DNA of 10,969 nt from Ruminococcus sp. UBA946 (GCA_002293295.1 DBCY01000191.1:1-10969), one strand, 5' to 3'; counted from the stretch's first letter, positions 1-6,348 are shown. Numbers and translations are program-made. Notes: generated from the sequence alone by a model not told the origin.

Positions 1-98
1 GCAATTTTATTAATATTTTACAAAAAAATCAGCAATAATCAACAAAAATAATTTAAATATATTATTGATTATAACAATAATTATGAACATTACTGCCG
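1..98. other. AT-rich non-coding stretch at window edge
   Basis: Very AT-rich sequence with no usable reading frame on either strand. It contains an inverted repeat with 8-base arms (35-42 ATAATCAA and 65-72 TTGATTAT) separated by an AT-rich loop. On the minus strand it follows directly after the premature stop of the regulator remnant at 99-170, so it looks like replacement DNA or decayed sequence rather than the rest of that gene. Confidence 0.5.
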
Positions 99-170
99 TT
101 ACTCCGGCGCGGTCATACGTTCGTTCCGAAGTAACGACACCAGTATGCCCAGCAGTCTGTCAAGCTTCAT
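99..170 (-). pseudogene. 5' remnant of a WYL-type HTH transcriptional regulator
   Basis: The minus strand from 170 reads 23 codons, beginning MKLDRLLGILVSLL and ending MTAPE, then TAA at 99-101. This matches the start of WYL-domain, DeoR/YafY-like regulators, whose N-terminal winged helix begins MKxDRLLGI...LL...R.TA.ELA. In such proteins (about 300 residues) the helix-turn-helix would continue straight after the glutamate. Here a stop follows, and no other frame downstream resumes the domain, so most of the gene is gone rather than frameshifted. The expression signals are intact: a strong GGGAGG Shine-Dalgarno sequence 8 bases before the ATG and a near-consensus promoter at 205-233. The family assignment rests on 23 residues recognised from memory. 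A genuine short peptide gene is possible but less likely. Confidence 0.55.
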
Positions 171-204
171 TCATACCGCCTCCCTGAAAAAACTTAATGA
201 ACAC

Positions 205-233
205 ATTATATTATAATTCTTCGTGAATGTCAC
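205..233 (-). promoter_or_regulatory. Promoter of the WYL regulator remnant
   Basis: On the minus strand, -35 GTGACA (228-233), a 17-base spacer and -10 TATAAT (205-210) give a near-consensus sigma-A type promoter. It lies about 35 bases before the ATG at 170, with no other gene between. Confidence 0.65.
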
Positions 234-244
234 GTTAAATGACA
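228..244. promoter_or_regulatory. Inverted repeat overlapping the -35 box, possible operator
   Basis: TGTCA (228-232) and TGACA (240-244) form a 5-base inverted repeat with a 7-base spacer that covers the -35 hexamer. This is where a repressor would act, and autoregulation by the regulator whose start lies downstream would be typical. The role is inferred from position and symmetry only. Confidence 0.35.
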
Positions 245-268
245 GGTTATAAATGGTATATAGATAAA

Positions 269-308
269 TTACCCCCCTGGAAAGGTTATCTCCTTCACAG
301 CGGGGTAA
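269..308. terminator. Hairpin after the 157-residue gene, weak terminator
   Basis: TTACCCC (269-275) pairs with GGGGTAA (302-308), with partial pairing inside (AAGG with CCTT). It lies about 40 bases after the stop of the gene at 350-823 on the minus strand. The following T-run is short (TTTATC), so termination may be weak. Confidence 0.35.
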
Positions 309-349
309 ATAATTAACTTACCTAAATAAATAGTCAATATAATTTTTTA

Positions 350-823
350 TCATCTTTTATTTACATTCTTTTTATTAGATAATTTTGATTTTATAGCATC
401 AGCACATAAAACAGTTAAAGGTTCTCCAATAGCAGCTTTATAATTAAATCCAAGTAATTGCATAGTTTTAAGAACATCAATACTTATTAATTCTTTTATT
501 TGTGCTAATGATTCAACTGGTTCATTTTGTGGGAGAATTTCAAGAACTTTTGTAATAGTGTTATGTAAATGCTTTATATCATTATCACTTATTACTACTT
601 TATCAAGTTCTTCCTTGTATACTTTTGCTATGCGAATAGCTTCTTCTCGCTCTGATAAAACTTGATTAATAATTTCATCATATGTATTTCTAAGCGTATC
701 AGCATTTTTTTCATTTTTAACAGATTCAATTTTACTATGTATTGCTGTTGTAGTACCTTTGACTGCTAAAGTAGTTAATTCCATACCCATTTTTACTAAA
801 ATATCAAGTGAATTATCATTCAT
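350..823 (-). CDS. Hypothetical 157-residue helical protein, function unknown
   Basis: I cannot assign a function. The protein has no signal peptide and no clear membrane segment. It is rich in Glu, Lys, Ile and Leu with long predicted helical stretches: about residues 25-75 (many E/K/R with spaced Ile, Val and Leu, possibly coiled coil) and about 80-125. The C-terminal part (LLGFNYKAAIGEPLTVLCAD) looks compact and conserved. It ends in a basic KSKLSNKKNVNKR tail. The ATG at 823 is supported by AGAAAGGA 8 bases upstream. It lies 59 bases after guaA with no obvious terminator between, so read-through from guaA is possible. Its codon use is much more AT-rich than that of the housekeeping genes upstream, and it neighbours a truncated regulator, which together suggest horizontally acquired accessory DNA. 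Confidence 0.75.
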   Translation of the reverse strand: MNDNSLDILVKMGMELTTLAVKGTTTAIHSKIESVKNEKNADTLRNTYDEIINQVLSEREEAIRIAKVYKEELDKVVISDNDIKHLHNTITKVLEILPQNEPVESLAQIKELISIDVLKTMQLLGFNYKAAIGEPLTVLCADAIKSKLSNKKNVNKR

Positions 824-882
824 ATATTATATCCTTTCTAGGTGTTTTATTATTTTGTTTCATGCGTAAGATTAATATAATA

Positions 883-2193
883 TCACTCCCATTCAATAGT
901 AGCAGGAGGCTTTGATGTAATATCATAAACGACCCTATTGACGTTTTTGACTTCATTTGAAATACGGACAGCCGTTTTTTCCAGTATGTCATACGGAATT
1001 TTCGCAAATTCAGCCGTCATGAAGTCGGTCGTATGTACCGCCCGCAGGGCTACTGTATAATCATAAGTTCTTACGCCGTCGTTTACTCCCACCGAACGCA
1101 TACCGGTAAGAACGGCGAAATACTGGTTAATTGTCCTGTCAAGACCGGCATTTGCGATTTCCGAACGGAAAATATAATCGGCTTCGCGGAGAATGTCAAG
1201 CTTTTCTTCTGTAAGCCCGCCTATGCACCTTACGGCAAGCCCCGGACCCGGAAACGGCTGCCGGTTCACAAGGATTTCTGAAAGCCCCAGCTCTGTTCCG
1301 AGCTTTCTGACCTCATCCTTGAACAAAAGCTTCAGAGGCTCGATTATTTCCTTGAAATCAACACAATCGGGAAGACCGCCGACGTTGTGATGCGATTTTA
1401 CAACGCCCGAGCCGTTCGTGCCGCTTTCTATAATATCGGGATATATAGTCCCCTGAGCGAAAAAGTCCACCGCGCCGATTTTCTTAGCTTCCGTCTCGAA
1501 AACGCGGATGAATTCCTCACCGATGATTTTACGTTTTTCTTCGGGTTCGGTAACGCCCTTGAGCCTTGACATAAACCGCTCCCTTGCGTCGACACGGCAA
1601 AAATTAATGTCCCAGCCGGCAAAGGCTTTCTGAACCTCGTCGCCCTCGTTTTTACGCATAAAGCCGTGGTCGACAAAAATACAGGTAAGCTGCCTGCCGA
1701 CAGCCTTAGCGAGCAAGGCAGCCAGAACGGAGCTGTCAACGCCGCCGGAAAGGGCGAGCAGAACCCTGCCGTCTCCGACCTTTTTGCGGATTTCAGCAAT
1801 ATTCTGACGCGCAAAATCGTTCATTGTCCAGTCGCCGGTGCAGCCGCAGTCATTAAATAAAAAGCTTTTGAATATTCCAATGTCATTTTCATCAGTAATT
1901 TTTTTAATTTCTTTGCCGGAAGTCTTAGCCGCCGGGTCACATCCGCAGTTTATATCAAGCATAGGCACGGGGATGCTAAAAATATTTTTGTCAATGCCGG
2001 AAGCGGTGTTGTCTGCCGTTTTACCGGAGCCCCCGGTAAAAATAATACCGGCAGGGTTAAGAGACTTGATTTCTTCAGCCGGAGTATTAAAAGGCTTTAC
2101 CTCGCAGTAAACGCCTAAATCCCTGACCCTCCTTGCGGCAAGCTGATTGTTCTGACCGCCTAAATCCAGAATTACAATTGTCTGATGTGACAT
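883..2193 (-). CDS. guaA: GMP synthase with degenerate glutamine amidotransferase domain
   Basis: GMP synthase makes GMP from XMP and ATP, normally using ammonia released from glutamine by an N-terminal class I amidotransferase domain. The synthetase half is intact: PP-loop LSGGVDSS (148-155), FVDHGFMRKNEGDEV, the PFPGPGLAVRCIGG dimerization motif and the usual C-terminus PPATIEWE. The amidotransferase half is not. The family's GICYG nucleophile motif reads DINCG (80-84), with Asn82 (codon 1948-1950) at the catalytic Cys position. Sequence then jumps from about residue 94 to the interdomain segment FLFNDCGCTGDW (111-122), removing roughly 75 residues including the catalytic His and Glu (FHPE). 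Total length is 436 residues against about 510-520. The frame is open throughout, so this is probably a working, ammonia-dependent enzyme. The start has AGAGGG 10 bases upstream. No purine riboswitch was seen. Confidence 0.9.
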   Translation of the reverse strand: MSHQTIVILDLGGQNNQLAARRVRDLGVYCEVKPFNTPAEEIKSLNPAGIIFTGGSGKTADNTASGIDKNIFSIPVPMLDINCGCDPAAKTSGKEIKKITDENDIGIFKSFLFNDCGCTGDWTMNDFARQNIAEIRKKVGDGRVLLALSGGVDSSVLAALLAKAVGRQLTCIFVDHGFMRKNEGDEVQKAFAGWDINFCRVDARERFMSRLKGVTEPEEKRKIIGEEFIRVFETEAKKIGAVDFFAQGTIYPDIIESGTNGSGVVKSHHNVGGLPDCVDFKEIIEPLKLLFKDEVRKLGTELGLSEILVNRQPFPGPGLAVRCIGGLTEEKLDILREADYIFRSEIANAGLDRTINQYFAVLTGMRSVGVNDGVRTYDYTVALRAVHTTDFMTAEFAKIPYDILEKTAVRISNEVKNVNRVVYDITSKPPATIEWE

Positions 2194-2228
2194 TATTTAC
2201 CATCCCTCTCATCTAATAAATACAATTT

Positions 2229-2257
2229 ATTATATAATGCGTTCTGAACAATAACAC
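2229..2257 (-). promoter_or_regulatory. Possible guaA promoter with good -10 and poor -35
   Basis: The minus strand carries TATAAT at 2229-2234, about 35 bases before the guaA ATG. At 17-base spacing the -35 position reads GTGTTA (2252-2257), a weak match lying inside the first hairpin of the array. guaA needs its own promoter because ileS upstream has a terminator. Confidence 0.35.
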
Positions 2258-2658
2258 AAAATGTGTAATTGTTCCCGGAAACAGACAAGTCTGTTTCCGG
2301 GTGCGAAAAAGCTTTGCTTTTTCGCAATACTTCTTGATAATGTCTGCCTATACTAATCCCAGTTAAAAACATAGAATGTTTTTAACAGCCTTTGCTTTGC
2401 AAAGGTTGCGGCGTTGCCGCATGGGATGCCGTCAATACATTCTTCTGTGCGCTTACGCACAGCGGCAATGTAATTGCCGGATTAAAACCATTCTATGGTT
2501 TTAATCAAGAATAGTATTATAAAACAGTTTTCTTAAAAAACTGTTTTATAGGTGCAAGAGTTTTGAGTATTTTTACTCAAAAACCTTGCACTTGAATAAT
2601 TGAAAAATGCTTTTACGTCGCATAGCGACGGCATTTTTCAATTATTCAGCAGACATTA
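2247..2658. repeat. Dense nested array of perfect inverted repeats between ileS and guaA
   Basis: Twelve hairpins fill this stretch, most with perfect arms and 2-5 base loops: 2247-2273 (one mismatch), 2274-2301 (13 bp), 2302-2326 (11 bp), 2362-2386 (11 bp), 2389-2405, 2407-2421, 2445-2462, 2463-2479, 2480-2506 (12 bp), 2518-2550 (14 bp), 2552-2591 and 2593-2648 (18 bp with an inner 6 bp hairpin). Many abut with no spare base. Higher-order helices enclose groups: 2338-2347 with 2649-2658 (10 bp, TAATGTCTGC), 2350-2355 with 2512-2517, 2356-2361 with 2422-2427, and 2439-2444 with 2507-2512. Pairing is almost all Watson-Crick, so either strand could fold. No coding frame is present. Whether it acts as DNA, as RNA or as a non-autonomous repeat element is not known. 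Confidence 0.8.
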
Positions 2659-2660
2659 AA

Positions 2661-2700
2661 TAAACGCAGAATCAGTCATATAAGGCTGATTCTGCGTTTT
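2661..2700. terminator. Intrinsic terminator after ileS, possibly bidirectional
   Basis: A hairpin with 14 bp arms (AAACGCAGAATCAG and CTGATTCTGCGTTT) and a 10-base loop starts about 12 bases after the ileS stop codon. On the minus strand it is followed by TTTATTTAA. On the plus strand its right arm runs directly into a T-tract. It separates ileS from the hairpin array and guaA. Confidence 0.75.
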
Positions 2701-2711
2701 TTACAGTGATA

Positions 2712-5700
2712 TTATACTCTTTCCACACCCAAAGAACATTTCTCACCGTTTATATCCCATTCTTTAATATAGCCTTTATTCTCACCGTAAACAAAGGAAA
2801 CGGCAAGAACATCACCTTTTATTACAGCTGCGTTCGCTTTTATAATCCCTTCAAGCCTGTCATTCCCGGCAATTGAAACCGTTATATTATCCATTACGCT
2901 GAAATCCGCTTCCTTGCGCATGGTCTGGATTTTACTGATTAATTCGCGGACAAAGCCCTCCTCAATCAGTTCTTCCGTTAAATTAATATCAAGCACGACC
3001 GTAATTCCGTTTTCTGTAAGCGAGAAGAAACCTTCCTTCTGTACGGTGTCAATCAGCAAATCCACTTCATACAGCCGGATTTCCCCGCCCGAAAGATTAA
3101 GCGAAATAAAACCGTCTGACTTCAATTCAGCCATTGTTTTTGCACCGTCAGCTGTGTTCAGAGCCTCACGGATTTCACCCAGCATTTTACCGTATTTGGG
3201 ACCTATGGTCTTTAACTGCGGTTTAAAGCTGTAGCTGATAAAATCCCCTGCATCATCCGTAAAAATCAACTCCCTGATATTAAGCTCTTCCCGGATAATC
3301 GTAATACAATCATCATTAAGCTTTATACCCGATTTAACGTACATTTTCGCAAGCGGCTGGCGGTTTTTCCTGTTTGAACCGTTTCTTGCGGCGCGTCCTA
3401 AAACTACTATGCAAAGAACGGCTTCCATTTCAGTTTCAAGCTCTTTGCTGATGAATCCGGTTACCGCCTCAGGAAATCCGCACAGGTGCACCGATTCAGC
3501 CGCCGTTTTATCAACGGAGCATACAAGGTTTCTGTAAATATCCTCCGCCATAAACGGAATCATCGGCGCCGCCGCTTTTACCAGAGTTACGAGGGCTGTG
3601 TAAAGAGTCATGTAGGCGCTGATTTTATCCCGGGTAAGTTCGGGAGACCAGTACCTTTCGCGTCCCCTGCGGACATACCAGTTTGAAAGCTCGTCGGTAA
3701 AGCTTTCCAGGGCATTGGCGGCTTCAATTATTCGGTAATTTTCAAAGCTGGAGTCAACATCCGAAACCATACTGTTCAACCTTGAAAGAAGCCATTTATC
3801 CATTAACGTAAGCTGATTATAATCAAGGGTATATTTTGTCGGGTCAAAGCCGTCAATTTCCGCATAAAGGACATAAAAGGCATAGGTGTTCCAAAGCGTA
3901 CCCATGAATTTCCTCTGTCCCTCGGTAACAGCCTTGCCATGGAAACGCTTCGGAAGCCAGGGAGCGGAATTTGTATAAAAATACCATCGTACAGCATCCG
4001 CACCGTAATTTTCCAGCGCTTCGAACGGGTCTATAGCATTGCCCTTTGTTTTTGACATCTTCTGACCGTTTTCATCCTGAACATGACCCAGCACAAGCAC
4101 ATTCTTAAACGGAGCCTTATCAAAAATAAGGGTCGATATGGCAAGGAGCGAATAGAACCAGCCGCGGGTCTGGTCAACCGCTTCGGAAATAAAGTCAGCC
4201 GGGAACTGGGCTTCAAACAATTCCTTGTTTTCAAAGGGATAGTGGTGCTGAGCAAAGGGCATTGCCCCCGAATCAAACCAGCAGTCGATTACTTCCGGAA
4301 CGCGTTTCATCTGTCCGCCGCATTTTTCGCACTTTATCGTCACATTATCTATAAACGGACGGTGCAGCTCGATATCCTCCGGACAGTTTTCGGACATACT
4401 CCTCAGCTCTGCGACTGAACCGACGGAATGAAGGTGTCCGCATCCGCACTCCCAGATATTCAAAGGAGTTCCCCAGTATCTGTTTCTTGAAATTCCCCAG
4501 TCCTGAACATTTTCGAGCCAGTCTCCGAAACGCCCCTTCCCGATATTTTCAGGCATCCAGTTAATTGTATTGTTATTTTTTATAAGATTATCCCTGACAT
4601 CGGTCATCCTGATGAACCATGAGTCGCGGGCATAATAAATTAACGGAATACCGCATCTCCAGCAGTGCGGATAGCTGTGCTCGAAATTCGGAGCCGAAAA
4701 CAGCAGTCCCGCTTCTTCAAGTGCCTTTAGTATAAGCTTGTCGGCGTCCTTGCAGAAAACTCCCGCCCAGTCGGTTTCGGGAGTCATTTCTCCCTTTGCG
4801 TCGACAAGCTGTACGAACGGAAGCTCATATTTCCTTCCGACCTGAGCGTCATCCTCGCCGAAAGCCGGAGCTATATGAACAACGCCCGTACCGTCAGACA
4901 GTGTAACGAATTTGTCACAGGTAACATACCAGCACTTCTGAGCCGGTTCAACAAACCTGAACAACGGTTCGTATTCCTTATATTCAAGGTCTTTTCCCGT
5001 ATATTTTTCAAGCGTCTCGTAATCATCCCCGATAACGGAGGATACCAGCGCCTCGGCTAGATAATACACATACCCCCCCGTCCTGAGCCTGACATATATT
5101 TCATCAGGATTTACGCAAAGCGCTACATTTGAAGGAAGCGTCCAGGGGGTAGTAGTCCATGCAAGGATATAGGCATCCTCATCCTTCAGCTTAAAACGAG
5201 CAATTGCCGAACGTTCTTTTATGTCCTTATAACCCTGGGCAACCTCATGAGAGGAAAGCGGAGTTCCGCACCTTGGGCAGTAAGGAACGATTTTAAAACC
5301 CTTGTAAAGCAGCCCCTTAGACCAGATTTGCTTTAAAGCCCACCATTCGGATTCAATAAAGCTGTCATGGTATGTCACATAAGGGTCGTCCATATCAGCC
5401 CAGAAGCCAACGGTATCCGAGAAATCCTCCCACATGCCCTTGTATTTCCAGACGGATTCCTTGCATTTTTCTATAAACGGCTCTAATCCGTATTCCTCAA
5501 TCTGTTCCTTGCCGTCAAGACCTAAAAGCTTTTCAACCTCAAGCTCGACAGGCAGGCCATGGGTATCCCATCCGGCTTTCCTGGGCACCATAAAGCCCTT
5601 CATCGTCCTGTAACGGGGAATCATATCCTTTATAACGCGTGTCAGGACATGCCCTACATGCGGCTTTCCGTTTGCGGTCGGGGGTCCGTCGTAAAACACA

Positions 5701-5822
5701 TAAGGAGGAGCGTCTTTACGCTCTTCAATGCTTTTTTCGAAAATCCTGTTATCTTTCCAGAATTTAAGGATTTCCTTTTCACGCCCGGTAAAATTCAATT
5801 TAGTCGATACCTTGCCGTACAT
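2712..5822 (-). CDS. ileS: Isoleucyl-tRNA synthetase, long eukaryote-like type
   Basis: A cytosolic class I synthetase that charges tRNA-Ile with isoleucine. Seen in the 1036-residue product: the HIGH-type motif as HVGH (55-58) within GPPTANGKPHVGH, GWDTHGLPVE, editing (CP1) motifs TTTPWTLPSN (223-232) and GTGVVHIAPAFGEDD (312-326), KMSKTKGN (588-595), a tRNA-binding anticodon domain, and cysteine pairs at C182/C185, C387/C390 and C498/C501 that look metal-binding. Length, HVGH and KMSKTKGN fit the second bacterial type (IleRS2, related to eukaryotic enzymes) rather than the E. coli type with HIGH and KMSKSLGN. That type is generally less sensitive to mupirocin (family knowledge). The start at 5822 (MYGKVSTKLNF) has AAAGGA 10 bases upstream. 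An in-frame TTG at 5846 lies in the T-box terminator tail and is unlikely. Expression is controlled by the T-box at 5845-6098. Confidence 0.95.
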   Translation of the reverse strand: MYGKVSTKLNFTGREKEILKFWKDNRIFEKSIEERKDAPPYVFYDGPPTANGKPHVGHVLTRVIKDMIPRYRTMKGFMVPRKAGWDTHGLPVELEVEKLLGLDGKEQIEEYGLEPFIEKCKESVWKYKGMWEDFSDTVGFWADMDDPYVTYHDSFIESEWWALKQIWSKGLLYKGFKIVPYCPRCGTPLSSHEVAQGYKDIKERSAIARFKLKDEDAYILAWTTTPWTLPSNVALCVNPDEIYVRLRTGGYVYYLAEALVSSVIGDDYETLEKYTGKDLEYKEYEPLFRFVEPAQKCWYVTCDKFVTLSDGTGVVHIAPAFGEDDAQVGRKYELPFVQLVDAKGEMTPETDWAGVFCKDADKLILKALEEAGLLFSAPNFEHSYPHCWRCGIPLIYYARDSWFIRMTDVRDNLIKNNNTINWMPENIGKGRFGDWLENVQDWGISRNRYWGTPLNIWECGCGHLHSVGSVAELRSMSENCPEDIELHRPFIDNVTIKCEKCGGQMKRVPEVIDCWFDSGAMPFAQHHYPFENKELFEAQFPADFISEAVDQTRGWFYSLLAISTLIFDKAPFKNVLVLGHVQDENGQKMSKTKGNAIDPFEALENYGADAVRWYFYTNSAPWLPKRFHGKAVTEGQRKFMGTLWNTYAFYVLYAEIDGFDPTKYTLDYNQLTLMDKWLLSRLNSMVSDVDSSFENYRIIEAANALESFTDELSNWYVRRGRERYWSPELTRDKISAYMTLYTALVTLVKAAAPMIPFMAEDIYRNLVCSVDKTAAESVHLCGFPEAVTGFISKELETEMEAVLCIVVLGRAARNGSNRKNRQPLAKMYVKSGIKLNDDCITIIREELNIRELIFTDDAGDFISYSFKPQLKTIGPKYGKMLGEIREALNTADGAKTMAELKSDGFISLNLSGGEIRLYEVDLLIDTVQKEGFFSLTENGITVVLDINLTEELIEEGFVRELISKIQTMRKEADFSVMDNITVSIAGNDRLEGIIKANAAVIKGDVLAVSFVYGENKGYIKEWDINGEKCSLGVERV

Positions 5823-5844
5823 TTTTATAACCATCCTTTCTAAC

Positions 5845-5879
5845 AAAAAAAGCCTTCATCCCGAATTAAGGACGAAAGC
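5845..5879 (-). terminator. T-box terminator hairpin before ileS
   Basis: On the minus strand GCTTTCGTCC (5870-5879) pairs with GGATGAAGGC (5852-5861) in a 10 bp stem with two G-U pairs, followed by seven T (5845-5851). It ends about 23 bases before the ileS start, as expected for the regulated terminator of a T-box. Confidence 0.8.
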
Positions 5880-6098
5880 AAACTGATACTGACGTTATAC
5901 CACCAAATTCTGCATACATACATATGCGTTCTTTTATAACGGAAGAAACCCGGCAGAATCTACTTGCCAAAAACTTTCGATCTGCGGCTCGGAAGGGATA
6001 TTCGGACAGGGTTACTTTTACCGGACTCGCACCGCCTCCGGTTCGCTGAAAATTTCGCGCTGCCTTACTGTCTTCGTCACAGCCTTTGAAAATATTAC
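5845..6098 (-). promoter_or_regulatory. Isoleucine T-box leader of ileS
   Basis: The minus-strand leader has the T-box layout: Stem I begins GACGAAGACAGTA, carries a mid-stem segment GGTGCGAGTCCGG, and closes with GAATATCCCTTCCGAGCC. In that last segment AUC (5997-5999), an Ile codon, sits at the specifier position. Downstream is the T-box core, TTTGGTGGTATAACG (about 5892-5906), whose UGGU suits the ACCA end expected for tRNA-Ile. A terminator follows. Uncharged tRNA-Ile would stabilise the antiterminator and allow ileS transcription. The core is somewhat divergent from the usual GGGTGGNACCGCG. Confidence 0.88.
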
Positions 6099-6104
6099 GG
6101 TTAC

Positions 6105-6133
6105 ATTCTAACATATTATCTTTTAATTGTCAA
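6105..6133 (-). promoter_or_regulatory. Promoter of the T-box/ileS transcript
   Basis: On the minus strand, -35 TTGACA (6128-6133), a 17-base spacer and -10 TAGAAT (6105-6110). Predicted initiation near 6098 leaves a leader of about 275 bases before the ileS ATG, long enough for the full T-box. Confidence 0.8.
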
Positions 6134-6181
6134 GTGTTTATCTTGATATATTTAATACGCGATATAAATATAACCAAAGGC

Positions 6182-6272
6182 AAAAGAAAATAACCGTCCA
6201 CAGCTCAAAAAGTTGACGGTTATTTTTAACCAATAACTAAGGGAGCAACCGTCTGTCGGTATGCTCTTCTTT
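6182..6272 (-). ncRNA. Candidate small RNA between argS and ileS
   Basis: A perfect-consensus promoter just upstream (6279-6307) and an intrinsic terminator (6187-6226 with T-tract) define a transcript of about 90 bases with no reading frame. It would begin with a hairpin (6243-6266: GAGCA and ACCG arms, loop of 5, one bulged base) and end with a 12 bp stem, AAAATAACCGTC (6187-6198) against GACGGTTATTTT (6215-6226). A third GACGGTT-type segment in the 5' hairpin (6247-6253 on the plus strand) could compete for the middle one. The layout resembles regulatory or antitoxin RNAs of Firmicutes type I toxin-antitoxin loci, but I found no toxin frame on either strand, so the role is open. It could also be an attenuator of a longer transcript reaching ileS. 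Confidence 0.6.
6187..6226 (-). terminator. Intrinsic terminator of the small RNA
   Basis: 12 bp stem with a 16-base loop. On the minus strand the 3' arm ends in TTTT followed by CTTTTG. It would also stop read-through from argS. The arms have A/T runs on both sides, so it may act in both directions. Confidence 0.75.
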
Positions 6273-6278
6273 GTTTTT

Positions 6279-6307
6279 ATTATACACCTGTCTTTTTAAT
6301 ATGTCAA
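6279..6307 (-). promoter_or_regulatory. Perfect-consensus promoter of the small RNA
   Basis: On the minus strand, -35 TTGACA (6302-6307), a 17-base spacer and -10 TATAAT (6279-6284) match consensus at all 12 positions. It lies about 45 bases after the argS stop, and nothing coding lies immediately downstream. Confidence 0.85.
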
Positions 6308-6348
6308 GTGTTTTTTAATTAAAATAAAAAAATGAACGGCATATTTAT

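Noticed and set aside
1428..1814. 128-residue minus-strand frame inside guaA
   Set aside because: Out-of-frame shadow of guaA with no ribosome binding site and an arginine/serine/leucine-rich composition.
2194..2350. Purine riboswitch upstream of guaA
   Set aside because: The leader lacks the conserved purine aptamer core; only simple perfect hairpins are present.
2247..2658. CRISPR array or group II intron
   Set aside because: Hairpin arms differ from each other with no constant repeat and spacer, and no intron domain V or encoded protein is present.
4031..4418. 81- and 111-residue frames inside ileS
   Set aside because: Shadows of a well-supported coding region in other frames and on the other strand.
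5823..5846. Longer ileS start at TTG 5846 or ATG 5834
   Set aside because: The TTG lies in the terminator T-tract and the ATG at 5834 abuts the ribosome binding site; ATG 5822 has correct spacing and gives the family's usual N-terminus.
5866..6114. 82-residue minus-strand frame upstream of ileS
   Set aside because: It lies entirely within the T-box leader and its promoter; the sequence is explained by the RNA structure.
6123..6300. Small hydrophobic toxin gene opposite the small RNA
   Set aside because: The only plus-strand ATG frame (6261) is 12 codons without a ribosome binding site; no membrane-spanning peptide of useful length was found.
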